The notes below the pieces were generated by a model. The model saw only the letters and a list, made by a program, of their open reading frames with translations. It did not search any database and was not told the origin of the DNA. Position numbers and translations under genes: made by a program. From Sphingobacterium sp. UBA2700 (GTDB lineage Bacteria; Bacteroidota; Bacteroidia; Sphingobacteriales; Sphingobacteriaceae), in contig DELI01000029.1 in assembly GCA_002354335.1 (NCBI GenBank), positions 99,909 through 163,908 on the forward strand: a stretch of DNA of 64,000 nucleotides. The letters run 5' to 3'. Shown piece after piece: positions 37,497 to 47,945 of this stretch. Position 1 is the first letter of the stretch, and the number at the start of each line of letters is the position of its first letter.

Positions 37497-38453
37497 TTAA
37501 AAATTTTCCCTTAATTGAGTCTCGAAGTATGCGATAGTCTTTGATAATCCATCTTCAAGTTGAATTTTGGGTTGCCAATTCAACTCGGTTTTAGCCAAAT
37601 CAATATCCGGCTTCCTTTGTCTAGGATCGTCTTGTGGCAAGGGCAAGAACTTTATTTTTGATTTAGATCCGGTGAGTTGAATAATCATTTCTGCGAGCTC
37701 TAAAATGGTAAATTCGCAAGGGTTGCCTATATTAATTGGTCCAATAAATCCCTGAGGACTTTCCATCATAGCGATTAACCCGGTAATCAAATCATCAACA
37801 TATTGAAAACTACGAGTTTGGAGTCCATCCCCGTACAAGGTGATATCGCGATCAAGCAGTGCCTGAACTATAAAATTCGAGACAACTCTCCCATCCTGAG
37901 GATGCATCCGAGGACCGTATGTATTAAATATGCGTACAATCTTGATATCGAGCTGATGCTGCCGATGATAATCCATAAACAGTGTTTCGGCACAACGCTT
38001 CCCTTCATCGTAGCAGGATCGAATTCCTACGGGGTTCACATGTCCCCAGTAACCCTCTTTTTGAGGATGTTGCTGGGGGTCGCCATATACTTCACTGGTG
38101 GACGCTTGCAGAATGCGAGCCTTCACTCGTTTGGCAAGGCCAAGCATATTGATTGCACCGGCAACAGAAGTCTTGATCGTTTTAATGGGATTAAATTGGT
38201 AGTGAATTGGACTGGCTGGACATGCGAGGTTAAAAATCTGATCTACTTCCGCTAAAAACGGTTCAATAACGTCATGCCGGATGACTTCAAAGTATTTCTC
38301 TTCTTGGAGATGAACTATATTTGCTTTGGATCCTGTAAAGAAATTATCCAAACATAAAACTTCGCAATTTCGTTTTAACAGTTCCTCACAGAGATGCGAA
38401 CCAATAAATCCTGCTCCCCCCGTAACAAGTACTCTTTTTCTTGATCTTATCAT
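37497..38453 (-). CDS. UDP-glucuronate decarboxylase (UDP-xylose synthase)
   Basis: A 318-residue extended short-chain dehydrogenase/reductase. NAD-binding [17 protein letters not shown], then [30 protein letters not shown] and [13 protein letters not shown], catalytic YDEGKR (Tyr-x-x-x-Lys), and [10 protein letters not shown]. This combination fits UDP-glucuronate decarboxylases that make UDP-xylose. It lies between a receiver-kinase gene and ugd, probably one transcript. A 4-epimerase role is less likely given the conserved decarboxylase motifs. Confidence 0.92.
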   Translation of the reverse strand: MIRSRKRVLVTGGAGFIGSHLCEELLKRNCEVLCLDNFFTGSKANIVHLQEEKYFEVIRHDVIEPFLAEVDQIFNLACPASPIHYQFNPIKTIKTSVAGAINMLGLAKRVKARILQASTSEVYGDPQQHPQKEGYWGHVNPVGIRSCYDEGKRCAETLFMDYHRQHQLDIKIVRIFNTYGPRMHPQDGRVVSNFIVQALLDRDITLYGDGLQTRSFQYVDDLITGLIAMMESPQGFIGPINIGNPCEFTILELAEMIIQLTGSKSKIKFLPLPQDDPRQRKPDIDLAKTELNWQPKIQLEDGLSKTIAYFETQLRENF

Positions 38454-38476
38454 TGAAAGTATTATTGAAAATATAA

Positions 38477-39616
38477 TTACAGCTCTTTTCGGTCTAATTT
38501 TGGTATTCGCAAGCCGAATTTGGAACCCTGATTTTCAACAGATTCGAAGAAGAACTCGCCTTCTTTACCCTGCACAAACTGCTTGACGATCCACAAACCC
38601 AGTCCGGAACCCTGCTCATTTGCTGTACCCGGCCTAGAGCCAGAGGGCAGAGATTCGCGAATAGACTTTTGAATACTTTCATCCATTCCTATACCCGTAT
38701 CGACAACTTCCATCACAGCACAACTTCCCTCGGAATAGAGCAAAATCTTTACTGAAGAGCCTTTATGGCTAAATTTTAAAGCGTTTATAAGCAAGTTGCG
38801 TATAACACTTTTTAGAATATCTGTGTCGAAATATATCGTAATGCACGATTCGATACACGTCTCAATTGTTATATCTTTCAGCAGCGCAGTGGGCCTCAAT
38901 ACCTCAACAACTCCAAAAATTACTTCATCGAACTGAACTGATTGAGGAACGAAACTTAGCATACCCAAACGCGATTTGGTCCACTTAAGCAGGTTGTCCA
39001 GAAGCGAAAACAACTGTTCAGCAATATCATTACCGGAGTATACCATTTGACGCAAGGATTCCTGATCCTTGTGAACTTCTTGAAGGGAAAGGATATTTAA
39101 GATCATCTTCAGGGAAGCAATGGGGGTACGTAAATCGTGAGATATGATCGCATAAATTTGGTCTCTGCTGGCTATAGCAGCCTCTAAAGACTTTTTCTGT
39201 AACTCTATAATTTTACGTTGATACAACAAATTAATTTGTTGTCTAACCCGTCGAAGAAGAATTTGCGGCTCGAAGGGTTTCCTAATATAATCAACGGCAC
39301 CAGCATCGAATCCTCTTATAATGTCCTCCGTACTATCCAATGAAGTGATAAATATAACTGGAATGTCCTGATACTCGGGTGTTTCCATAATAGTTTTCAC
39401 AATATCAAAACCCGACATACCGCCCATGATGACATCCATCAGAATTAAATCAACATGGTCTTTTGATAGAATAGAAAACGCTTTATCGAAGCTGTCCGCT
39501 AATAACACACCATAGCCTTGCATTCGCAAAATATTTTCTAAGATCAGGGAATGTATTGGATTGTCTTCGGCCACCAGTATATTAAACTGATCTAACTGTA
39601 TGTTCATGGTCTTCAA
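38477..39616 (-). CDS. Receiver-histidine kinase
   Basis: A 379-residue protein with an N-terminal receiver (about 10-130; [36 protein letters not shown]), a short linker helix, HisKA ([17 protein letters not shown], His about residue 163) and HATPase ([35 protein letters not shown]). No membrane segments. It is embedded in the exopolysaccharide cluster, 23 bp upstream of the UDP-glucuronate decarboxylase gene, suggesting signalling tied to polymer synthesis. Its phosphate partner may be the receiver protein at the head of the cluster (inference). Confidence 0.92.
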   Translation of the reverse strand: MKTMNIQLDQFNILVAEDNPIHSLILENILRMQGYGVLLADSFDKAFSILSKDHVDLILMDVIMGGMSGFDIVKTIMETPEYQDIPVIFITSLDSTEDIIRGFDAGAVDYIRKPFEPQILLRRVRQQINLLYQRKIIELQKKSLEAAIASRDQIYAIISHDLRTPIASLKMILNILSLQEVHKDQESLRQMVYSGNDIAEQLFSLLDNLLKWTKSRLGMLSFVPQSVQFDEVIFGVVEVLRPTALLKDITIETCIESCITIYFDTDILKSVIRNLLINALKFSHKGSSVKILLYSEGSCAVMEVVDTGIGMDESIQKSIRESLPSGSRPGTANEQGSGLGLWIVKQFVQGKEGEFFFESVENQGSKFGLRIPKLDRKEL

Positions 39617-39699
39617 ACTCCTTTCCTAAAACTCCAAAAGCAAACAATATATGTAAAGATACCTTTATTTTAAACATTTTAAAGGCACAATCGCTAACC

Positions 39700-40728
39700 T
39701 TACTGTTTATCATCGCTAACTTTATATTTCATATCGACCACGACGGGCAAATGGTCACTATACTCCAAATTTTCTGTTCGATATCTTAACGCTTTGAAGT
39801 GTTGCTCATCATAAAAAACATAGTCGATTCGAAAAAACTTCATCATGTACCTGTAGGTATACCCATATCCGATCCCCGCTGTCTTAAACGCATCTTTCAG
39901 ATCCCCCTTTAATCGAGAATAAGAATATGAAATGGGTGGGACGTTAAAATCACCACAAATAATATTTACAGCATGAATGCTCAATTCTTTTTGAAGCATC
40001 TCAGCTTGTTCCCCCCGGATTTTAGCATTTTTCAATATCAGTTTAACACCTTGAAGCAACCCCATGTTTTTACTCTTCATTACTTGATTTATATTAGTGG
40101 TCTGCAGGTGACAATTCATCAAACGAACCCGTCTGTTAGGCAATATGATATCAACCAGTTGCGCTAAATGCGGACGCCCAGGAAAATGCAAAGTGCGATG
40201 TTTAGCTAAAGGATGCTGTGAAAGTACCGCCAAGCGCTGATCATGAGATATTCCCTCAGACACCGCTAGATAGGGCATTTTAGTCATCTTCTGTAACAGA
40301 CGAATCGTTTGCTCATCGGACACCTCTTGAAGACAAATTATTTGGGGGTTATTTTCGATCAAAAAATCGGAAATATGCATCAATGAGGGCATATTATGTT
40401 TCATCTGAAACTTTGCAACGTTATAGGTAATGATACGAAGGTCTGCCGGGCTGGGATCTGTTAACGACTGGCGGAAGGGTTGGAATATGAAGGGTATATA
40501 ATATATATTTCCTAAAAAAGCAAGGCATGAAAAGAATGTTAACCACTTATCCTTTTTGATTATCCCGAAAACTGCTAAAGAAAATCCAGTTAGCAGAAGA
40601 AAGGGAATCAGAAATGCCCATACGTGAAAAAAAACGAACTTCTCGGGGGGCACATAGAATGCTAACCAAGAAATCGATGAGACGCAAAGAATCGCCAAGA
40701 GCACCACACGTTTTACGTTTGTTCCCAT
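39700..40728 (-). CDS. Membrane-anchored endonuclease/exonuclease/phosphatase family protein
   Basis: A 342-residue protein with three N-terminal membrane helices (about 8-26, 32-57, 62-82) and an EEP/DNase I-fold catalytic domain (about 95-335): ITYNVAKF, CLQEVSDEQ (metal-binding Glu), CGDFNVPPISYSYS and YSDHLPVVVDM (Asp-His pair). Substrate unknown; family members cleave phosphodiesters or phosphomonoesters of nucleic acids, lipids or inositols. It sits between two sensor kinase genes in the exopolysaccharide cluster, 24 bp after the upstream kinase. Confidence 0.88.
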   Translation of the reverse strand: MGTNVKRVVLLAILCVSSISWLAFYVPPEKFVFFHVWAFLIPFLLLTGFSLAVFGIIKKDKWLTFFSCLAFLGNIYYIPFIFQPFRQSLTDPSPADLRIITYNVAKFQMKHNMPSLMHISDFLIENNPQIICLQEVSDEQTIRLLQKMTKMPYLAVSEGISHDQRLAVLSQHPLAKHRTLHFPGRPHLAQLVDIILPNRRVRLMNCHLQTTNINQVMKSKNMGLLQGVKLILKNAKIRGEQAEMLQKELSIHAVNIICGDFNVPPISYSYSRLKGDLKDAFKTAGIGYGYTYRYMMKFFRIDYVFYDEQHFKALRYRTENLEYSDHLPVVVDMKYKVSDDKQ

Positions 40729-40752
40729 GAGTTCAATTACCAGTTATTTTGC

Positions 40753-42567
40753 TTAAACATTTGCTATGGGAATTTCTATAAAAAAAGTTGCGCCCTCACC
40801 TTCCCTAGATTCGACCCAAATTCGGCCATCCATTTGGTTGACGATACTGCGGCAGATGGCTAGCCCCAATCCTGATCCATGGTATCTTTCATCGACTTTG
40901 TAAAAACGATCAAAAATCGCTTGTTGTTTTTCCTTAGCAATACCTATTCCACTATCAGCTACGTAGAAGCGTACTTGATTTGGGAACAACTCATAGCCAA
41001 CATTCACTAATCCGTCTGGTGGGGTGAATTTTAAGGCATTATTGATTAAATTAGTTAACAATTGTATGATGCGCACCCGGTCCATATTTAACACTGCATC
41101 CTGCGGGGCTAGATGAAATCGAATACTTGCGCAGTTCTTTAACTCTCCGAAACTTAAGGACAATTCGCTTAATATTCCATTGAGAGAAACATTTTCGGGC
41201 AACAAATTGATTTTACCAGACTCCATTTCCGACATTTCTAACACATCGGTTACTAGCCTTAATAACTGCGTACTATTGGATGAGAGTATTTTACCATATT
41301 CTTTTCGCAAAATAGGATCTGGCGTCTCAGCGATGATGTTTGAAAACCCGATAATCGCACTCAATGGTGTCCTGATTTCATGATTCATATTTGATATAAA
41401 TGCTGACTTCAACTTCTCGGAAGTCTCGGCTGCCTCCTTGGACTGAAGCAACTGCTGCTCATAGCGAATCTGGTCAGAGATATCGCGTCGAATGGTCCAG
41501 ACTATTTCTTGTCCAATACCGTTTTGAACAATAAAAGAATAGCACTCAGAACCGATTATGTCCATATCAGGATACGCATGGTCACATCGGTATCGATTTA
41601 TACCATTATTGTGATTAATTTCTTCAATTAACTCATCCCAACTCTTCTGCGAGGCAAAGTTCTGAAGTACAGAATTGACAGAAAGGTTAGTAACGTCAAG
41701 GCCCATGGGTATCTTATTCTGCATTCGGCATTCTTTATTAGCAAACACCATTCTCCCATCCAAATGATTCGCATGAATACTAAACGGTGCATTATATACT
41801 ACCGAGAGCACCATCTCTAATTCATTACGGTTCTTCAAAAAGTCGCTTATATTTTGGGTAAATCCGTCAACAATTAGCTGTCCCTGTTCAGTCCGACAGC
41901 TGTATTTAGTCGCCCGAATATATTCTATGGGACGATCACCCATCTTGAGGCGATATTCAATCGATTTTTCAACTGATTGCCGCTCAAAGAGAAATTTTTC
42001 CAAGCGTGTTCGGTCGTCCGGATGCACAGCAGAAAGCAATTTTTCCAACGTAATTTCTTGGGGTTCCTGAATATGCCGTTGCTGAAGGTTTGAAAAACCG
42101 GAAAAAGATATAACACCAGAATCCATATTAATCGACCAAAGATTTATTCTAGCAACCTTTCCGACTTCCAATTGAGCGGTCAGTGCCGACTTCAATCGTC
42201 TCTTCATATTGCTCCGCTGTGTAATATCACGGTATTGGCATATCACATAGTCTTCGTCTAACCTCTGCACAATCAACTTAAAGTAATACATTCCATCATC
42301 TGTGGGAAGATCATAGTTTGCATTGGACACTTCCCCAGTACTACGAACATACTGTATTTCTCTTTCGATTTCACTAGACAGGGGGAAGGGTAAAAGTTGA
42401 ATAAAATTCTTTCCCAAGATCTCTGCTCGTTCATTAATCACAGGATTGGATGTTTTCAATATCAATTCACGACAGATATTCTCTTTATCCAGCACCAGAA
42501 GCGTGTCACAGGTGAGTTGAAGAACTTTCTGCATAACTTCGAAATCCTTAAGCAATCTATTTCCCAT
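40753..42567 (-). CDS. Multi-PAS sensor histidine kinase
   Basis: A 604-residue soluble kinase from the ATG at 42567 (MGNRLLKDFEVMQK), 2 bp after the preceding glycosyltransferase stop and behind an AGGAGA stretch; an in-frame ATG at 42597 would overlap that gene. Three PAS-like domains (about 10-115, 135-245, 255-365) are followed by HisKA (ISNMNHEIRTPLSAIIGFSN) and HATPase (NLINNALKFTPPDG, DSGIGIAKEKQ, GSGLGLAICRSIVNQM). A second regulator inside the polysaccharide cluster. Ligands of the PAS domains are unknown. Confidence 0.9.
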   Translation of the reverse strand: MGNRLLKDFEVMQKVLQLTCDTLLVLDKENICRELILKTSNPVINERAEILGKNFIQLLPFPLSSEIEREIQYVRSTGEVSNANYDLPTDDGMYYFKLIVQRLDEDYVICQYRDITQRSNMKRRLKSALTAQLEVGKVARINLWSINMDSGVISFSGFSNLQQRHIQEPQEITLEKLLSAVHPDDRTRLEKFLFERQSVEKSIEYRLKMGDRPIEYIRATKYSCRTEQGQLIVDGFTQNISDFLKNRNELEMVLSVVYNAPFSIHANHLDGRMVFANKECRMQNKIPMGLDVTNLSVNSVLQNFASQKSWDELIEEINHNNGINRYRCDHAYPDMDIIGSECYSFIVQNGIGQEIVWTIRRDISDQIRYEQQLLQSKEAAETSEKLKSAFISNMNHEIRTPLSAIIGFSNIIAETPDPILRKEYGKILSSNSTQLLRLVTDVLEMSEMESGKINLLPENVSLNGILSELSLSFGELKNCASIRFHLAPQDAVLNMDRVRIIQLLTNLINNALKFTPPDGLVNVGYELFPNQVRFYVADSGIGIAKEKQQAIFDRFYKVDERYHGSGLGLAICRSIVNQMDGRIWVESREGEGATFFIEIPIANV

Positions 42568-42569
42568 TT

Positions 42570-43751
42570 TTAATCTTTTCTCCTTGACTTTTCCCATCCT
42601 GTTGTTTTAGTGCGAGTCATTAAATAAGGTATGCTTAAAAACACATTGAGATTCATAAATAAAAAATAATAAGGTACGTAAAAGACTCGATGAACAGAAT
42701 TGCCCATACGACTCTTTAAATAACCAATTAACGCACAAAGATAGATCAGCATCTGTACAAATAAAATGATGGAAAACATATTGTTTAGTGACCGCTCTCC
42801 CAAAACAATAATCCAATTTGAAACCAACAAGAGTATTAACGCAACAGGTGCAATGGTCCATCGCAAGACACGATGCGAACAATATAGAAAGGTCAGTTTT
42901 CCATAGCGAAACGGGTTAAGTAATTTTTTGAGTCTAAAGACCGCTTGGATACCGCCGGCAGCAATTCTAACCTTTCGTTTCTGCTCTTCAACCATATTCA
43001 GCGACCCGCTTTCCACGGCATATGCTAAGGGTGTATAAGCAATTCGATATCCATGTTGGGCGATGCGCATGGAGATCATGAAGTCGTCCAAAATAGTATC
43101 GATAGGCTGGATTGTATACAATTCTTTTCGGACCGCGAACAGTTCGCCTGCTGCGCCCACAGCCGAGTAGTAGCGATAGTCCCATTCTTTCAATTTAGAT
43201 TCATATTTCCAATAGAGGCTTTCACCTTTAGAGGCCACATCATCCGTTATATCGAAAGCAATTCTCTTCTCCCCGGAAACACATCCGATGGTCTGATCTT
43301 CAAAGTGTCGTACTATTTCTCGAAGTGCGTTGGCGTTAAGCAAACAATTCGCATCAGTAAAAACTAATATAGGACTTTTTGCTTTAGCATAAGCCGTGTT
43401 CAGCGCTGCTGTCTTTCCTTCACGACGGCCGGCATCTAAAACAATCACCTGGGAATAAGAGTCTAGTAAACTCCGGGATTGATCAGAACTCCCATCAATT
43501 ACCCATATAATCTCTACTTTATCGGACGGGTAGTCTAGGGAAAGAAGATTATCCATCTTTTTCCTTATCCATTTCGCTTCATTATACGCCGCCACGACAA
43601 TGGCAACCTCAGGCTCTTCAACGGCGGCAGCTGGTCCACGTCTTTTTGTCTGGTATGGGAAATATCGTGACAAAACAAATATGACCATGGGGTACCCCAG
43701 ATAACTATAAAAAACAATAAATATCGCGATCCCGAATATTGTTATTGGCAT
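42570..43751 (-). CDS. Membrane glycosyltransferase family 2
   Basis: A 393-residue protein: N-terminal helix (about 3-22), GT-A domain (VAIVVAAYNEAKWIRKKM, VIDGSSDQS, LVFTDANCL as the DxD-like motif, DDFMISMRIAQHGYR, KRKVRIAAGG in place of the QxxRW motif), then C-terminal helices (about 295-380). This topology fits inverting synthase-like glycosyltransferases at the inner membrane. The donor sugar cannot be told from sequence. Part of the exopolysaccharide cluster. Confidence 0.9.
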   Translation of the reverse strand: MPITIFGIAIFIVFYSYLGYPMVIFVLSRYFPYQTKRRGPAAAVEEPEVAIVVAAYNEAKWIRKKMDNLLSLDYPSDKVEIIWVIDGSSDQSRSLLDSYSQVIVLDAGRREGKTAALNTAYAKAKSPILVFTDANCLLNANALREIVRHFEDQTIGCVSGEKRIAFDITDDVASKGESLYWKYESKLKEWDYRYYSAVGAAGELFAVRKELYTIQPIDTILDDFMISMRIAQHGYRIAYTPLAYAVESGSLNMVEEQKRKVRIAAGGIQAVFRLKKLLNPFRYGKLTFLYCSHRVLRWTIAPVALILLLVSNWIIVLGERSLNNMFSIILFVQMLIYLCALIGYLKSRMGNSVHRVFYVPYYFLFMNLNVFLSIPYLMTRTKTTGWEKSRRKD

Positions 43752-43775
43752 GGTGGAATAATTTACAGCGCTAGT

Positions 43776-44927
43776 TTAGCACTCGTTATGTATGTGAACA
43801 TCCAGACTCTTTAGAAGGCTCCGCATTTGTTGCGACCAGTCTAAATAGCGTATGCTGTTTCGAATTTGCTGGGCTGAAAACGTGTAATCGGCTAGAAAAT
43901 TGACGATGCTTACAAAATTAAGCGGCGATTCGTCCGGCGGTGCCTTAAGCACATACGGCATGCCATCAAAATCGTTATCTTGCTCCGAATACACGAAAGG
44001 AATGCCGCGAGCGGCATATTCTCTATTCTTCAATGTTTTTATTGTTGTCACACCTGAACGGTGGCGCCCCAGACTTCCAAGAGCAAAGTCTGCTTGATCA
44101 AAAAGCCGATCGAGATCCTCGCCCCACTGATTACCGTATAAAAAGACGTAATCCTGTAGACCAAGATTCTTAATTAAACTTTGTATTTCCAAATTTTCAT
44201 TTGGGTCAGTAAAAGAACCGACAATATGTAGAACGATCCGAGGACCGACACTTTTTTTCATATAGCATGCTAATCCACGTATAGCTCGGTCGATACCGTG
44301 CCAAAAATGAAATTCAGCAACCGCTATTATATTTAAGTCATCATTATTTGTATTTTTTTTCGGCGTTCGGATTTTTACTGCAGAAAGGTCAATTCCATTA
44401 GAAATTCGAAATGTTTTTTGCCCAAAAATGCTTTTTTCATCAGAAAATGTTACAATGCCATCCAGCAGCGATGCGAATTTTTTTCTGTAAAGCTTATCCA
44501 CAGCGAGCTCTAACCGCATACGCCATCCTCTGTACTCCCCGTCATAGGGGTATGTTGGAATTTCCATGACAATTCTTGATTTTTTCTTCCTGAGTAGCCT
44601 TAGAAATCTTATCGTAAAAGGATTAGCATTGTGATCTGAGCGTATATATATGAGATCATAATTTTGTCGGTCTATATAACTAGCTAAAGCTTGATAAGCA
44701 AATCTTCGCTTAATTTTACCAAAGAGAGTTCGTCCAAAAAGCACCAGCGGCTTTCCGTTTATAAACCACCCGCGGTTCCCCTCGCGCATAACCTGGTATG
44801 AACAAAGGTCTACGATAGGCCCGGCTTCGCGCAAGCCCTTAATTTGTCCCCATATTTTTTTACTAATGCCGTTATGCTCGGCAAAACCATGGAAGACTAG
44901 AAATAAAATTTTGACCTGCTCTGTCAT
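43776..44927 (-). CDS. Glycosyltransferase family 4-like
   Basis: A 383-residue GT-B protein. The N-terminal domain begins VKILFLVFHGFAEHNGISKK with the glycine-rich acceptor loop; the C-terminal nucleotide-sugar domain includes NIIAVAEFHFWHGIDRAI, HIVGSFTDPNENLEI, YVFLYGNQWGEDLDRLFDQA and RSGVTTIKTLKNREYAARG, where the usual E-x7-E motif is only loosely kept. Likely a cytoplasmic transferase adding one sugar of the repeat unit. Separated from the flippase gene by a 614-bp gap. Confidence 0.87.
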   Translation of the reverse strand: MTEQVKILFLVFHGFAEHNGISKKIWGQIKGLREAGPIVDLCSYQVMREGNRGWFINGKPLVLFGRTLFGKIKRRFAYQALASYIDRQNYDLIYIRSDHNANPFTIRFLRLLRKKKSRIVMEIPTYPYDGEYRGWRMRLELAVDKLYRKKFASLLDGIVTFSDEKSIFGQKTFRISNGIDLSAVKIRTPKKNTNNDDLNIIAVAEFHFWHGIDRAIRGLACYMKKSVGPRIVLHIVGSFTDPNENLEIQSLIKNLGLQDYVFLYGNQWGEDLDRLFDQADFALGSLGRHRSGVTTIKTLKNREYAARGIPFVYSEQDNDFDGMPYVLKAPPDESPLNFVSIVNFLADYTFSAQQIRNSIRYLDWSQQMRSLLKSLDVHIHNEC

Positions 44928-45541
44928 AGACGAATGTTACCCTAAAAATAAATAATTCTTAAAAATGTTACGTTAGCTTATCCACCATTATTGATAGAAC
45001 TATTGTAACATACTCCAGTACGTCAAAATATAAAAAAATAATATCTTTCTTAGGAAATCCTTCAGGATATCTACCCAAAGATCATTATACTACATGAGTG
45101 TCTCGCAGTTTATAAAAGGCCCTAGTCTCTGACGCTGCATATGATTATACTTTTTATCCTTCTGAGCCGTTGCCTGACGATCGGTAGAGCTAATCGCTGT
45201 TCATTAAGCTCAAAAAGTAACGCTGCTGGCATTTCAAATAGTTCACTATTGAAGTTCTTTCGACGGTCACTCTTAAAATTACGCGAGTGCAACAAATATA
45301 GAACAAATTCTAACCAAAATATCCTCTGGAGAAACAGATAGAATTAAAGGGTTGCCATCCACCACTGCTTTACTCTAGGGATCAAGGAAAAGAAAGACAA
45401 TAGGGATGCTAGCCGCGCACTCCTAACTACTTCAATATTTTTAAAAGGATTTATTGCTTGAGGAGAGTTTGACGAATTATGGAGCGCAATAGTTTTGGTC
45501 TGCTCATCCTATGCCTGTTGTTGCCGGTATGCTAATCAAGG
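44928..45541. other. Gap inside the exopolysaccharide cluster
   Basis: About 610 bp without a confident gene. On the minus strand near 45130-45280 one frame is open for about 45 codons (KSDRRKNFNSELFEMPAALL, then FELNEQRLALPIVRQRLRR), possibly the tail of a lost gene; not identified. A 66-codon open frame on the plus strand at 45141-45341 overlaps this and is probably spurious. Confidence 0.35.
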
Positions 45542-47002
45542 CTATCTTCTATCCGCCCCGCCATCGAGCATATGAAACGCTTTTATTAATCGCAACTGCC
45601 TTATAACAACCAATAAGAACAATAAAAAAATAAGAGTTTTGGCTGCCAGAGACCATAAATAATTTTCATCACTTTCAAATAAATGACCGTATGTCGTAAA
45701 CAAAGCGGCCAATGCAGCGGACCATAAGACTGGTTTGGTTAAGTTCTTAAAAAATTTGGCTGCCGTGCTCCGAAAAACGACTCGGTACATTAGCAGATAA
45801 GTGCATACGAAATTTATTGAAAAGGTAAGGGAAAGGCCAAGCGCAACCGTGTTTATACTCTTGCCAAGCAGCACCCCCACACACACGGCACCAACATTTA
45901 ATACTGCTGATGCTAGACCGCTAAAGAAAAGTAGACGCGTATTTCCGACGGTCTGAAAGATGGCTCCCGAAGAGGAAAGGACAATCTGCGTCCCTACGCT
46001 AAGACTGAGCGCTTGAAAAGGTGGAATCGCGGATTCCCATTGGTCACCAAAAAAGAGCATGATCAGCTCGTGACCACAAAAAAATAAGTATACGCTTAGC
46101 GGGAAACCAATCGAGGCTAACACAAATGACAGCTGTTCATTGAATTTTCGGAGAAAGTTTTTATCATGTGCTACCTCGATTAAAATAGGATGCATTACTG
46201 GGCTTATCACTTGGGTAATGTTCTGCAAAGGCAGTGACATCAGTCTATACGCTTTATCATATTGTCCTAGCCGCTCCATTCCCAGTATTCTACCTATCAG
46301 CAAGGTGTCTGCATTACGAGAGAAGAAGTTAATCATATTGAATAAGAATTGATATCCCGAATAACGGTATATGGATTTTAAGAGTTTTGTGGATGGAATA
46401 GCATAGAATGGAAGCGGGAACTTGCTATAGGAGATTACAAAGATTAAGACGGACGATAAAACCGGGCCAATGAGCAACGCATAAATTCCTCCCTGTGCAA
46501 ATGCCACACCAATAGAGGCAATTCCTCCTATAGCTTGTGCAGTTACGGAACGCCATGCCAAATTCCGAAATAATTGTTCTCTATAAAATAGCGCGGAGGG
46601 AACGATTGAGGCTCCTGAAAAAAAAAGACTCAAAGCGAGCCAACGACAGACTTCGGTCAATGCGGGCTGTTGGTAGAACGAGGAGAGCGAAGGGGCGATT
46701 AGCAATAACGTAACTGATAATGCTACAGATATATACAACGACCAAGAAAACAAATTCCCCAATTTCTCGCGCCTGAAATTCTTGTATTGAATGATGGTAC
46801 TTGTTAACCCCAAATCCGCCACCATATTCAGAAAAGCGATTATCACAGTGGCAATTGCTATAATTCCAAACTGCTCAGGTGATAGAAGTCTAGCTAATAT
46901 GGCCGTCACAACTAAAGACATGACCACGCCAACATATTTGGCAATGGCAGTAAAAAATATCCCCGAGGCCATTTTTCTTCTTATACTAGCCATCTTTTTC
47001 AA
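45542..47002 (-). CDS. Wzx-type oligosaccharide flippase
   Basis: A 486-residue MOP-superfamily membrane protein with about 12-14 helices. The start (GIFFTAIAKYVGVVMSLVVTAILARLLSPEQFGI) and MERLGQYDKAYRLMSLPLQNI are typical of the polysaccharide biosynthesis flippase family. It moves polyprenyl-linked repeat units across the inner membrane for Wzy polymerisation. It overlaps the upstream glycosyltransferase by 17 bp. Confidence 0.93.
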   Translation of the reverse strand: MKKMASIRRKMASGIFFTAIAKYVGVVMSLVVTAILARLLSPEQFGIIAIATVIIAFLNMVADLGLTSTIIQYKNFRREKLGNLFSWSLYISVALSVTLLLIAPSLSSFYQQPALTEVCRWLALSLFFSGASIVPSALFYREQLFRNLAWRSVTAQAIGGIASIGVAFAQGGIYALLIGPVLSSVLIFVISYSKFPLPFYAIPSTKLLKSIYRYSGYQFLFNMINFFSRNADTLLIGRILGMERLGQYDKAYRLMSLPLQNITQVISPVMHPILIEVAHDKNFLRKFNEQLSFVLASIGFPLSVYLFFCGHELIMLFFGDQWESAIPPFQALSLSVGTQIVLSSSGAIFQTVGNTRLLFFSGLASAVLNVGAVCVGVLLGKSINTVALGLSLTFSINFVCTYLLMYRVVFRSTAAKFFKNLTKPVLWSAALAALFTTYGHLFESDENYLWSLAAKTLIFLLFLLVVIRQLRLIKAFHMLDGGADRR

Positions 47003-47945
47003 CTTTGCTTTTCAACAACAATATCATAGCGGTTTTCGCGCTAATAAGCATCGGAAAGCGCATCACTGTGCGTTTCAAGAGTTTGATACGGGCAAGCATA
47101 TCCAATTGGTAGCCTTTTCGTAATGCAGCGTTGAGCATTAGCGTTACATAGCGCTTCACTAACTGTCTTTTTTCGGTCTCATCACGCTTATAGAATGCCA
47201 ATAAATCTTCCGCCGTTTGCAAATAAGCATTCATATTTTCCATTGAGAAGGAACGCGTCATGATCGAATTTGTTCTATAGCGGCGCCAAAACAACCGATT
47301 TGGTATGTAAATCACGCGCCTCGCTTCTAGAAAAAGAACTGATGTAAACCATTCGTCTTCGTGCAGAGCACCTTCTTTAAAACGTATCGCGTTATCGGTA
47401 AGAAAAGCACGCCTGATAACGAGCAAGCAGACTGACGAGAAATACTCACCATTATCTAGCAGTTCCTTAAACATTTGATATCCTGGTTTTACCAGCGCTG
47501 GAATAGTTAAGCTACGTTTATACTGATTTAAATCTCTCCTCTGTGAAAGATCAAAATCATCGCTGAAGGACGCGCCGTCAAAAAACGTGAACTCGGCATT
47601 TGAAGATTCGAGAACTTTTAGAGCCTGGCTGAGCAAATTCGGTTCAACTCGATCGTCACTATCCATAAAATAAATATATTTTCCCGCCGCCAGGTCCATG
47701 CCTCTGTTGCGGGCTGATGAAAGCCCTCGATTTTCTTGCCACACCTTTTTAATCCTCCTGTCCAAATTGTGGTAATAATCTATTATAACCTGGCTCCCAT
47801 CCCAAGAACCGTCATTTACGACGATTAACTCGAAATTGGTATAATCCTGTGCTAAAACTGATTCGATAGCCTCCTTAAGGTACTCTTGCGTATTGAAAAC
47901 GGGCATTACTACGGAGATACTTGGATTTATCATACTGGTTCCCAT
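46986..47945 (-). CDS. Glycosyltransferase family 2
   Basis: A 319-residue GT-A enzyme: ISVVMPVFNTQEYLKEAIES, IVVNDGSWDGS, GLSSARNRGMDLAAGKYIYF and the MDSDD metal-binding motif. C-terminal part helical. Adds one residue of the repeat unit; donor unknown. Overlaps both neighbours by about 16 bp. Confidence 0.93.
   Translation of the reverse strand: MGTSMINPSISVVMPVFNTQEYLKEAIESVLAQDYTNFELIVVNDGSWDGSQVIIDYYHNLDRRIKKVWQENRGLSSARNRGMDLAAGKYIYFMDSDDRVEPNLLSQALKVLESSNAEFTFFDGASFSDDFDLSQRRDLNQYKRSLTIPALVKPGYQMFKELLDNGEYFSSVCLLVIRRAFLTDNAIRFKEGALHEDEWFTSVLFLEARRVIYIPNRLFWRRYRTNSIMTRSFSMENMNAYLQTAEDLLAFYKRDETEKRQLVKRYVTLMLNAALRKGYQLDMLARIKLLKRTVMRFPMLISAKTAMILLLKSKVEKDG

Noticed and set aside
45141..45341. 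66-codon open frame, plus strand
   Set aside because: Antisense to a more protein-like minus-strand segment and without motif.
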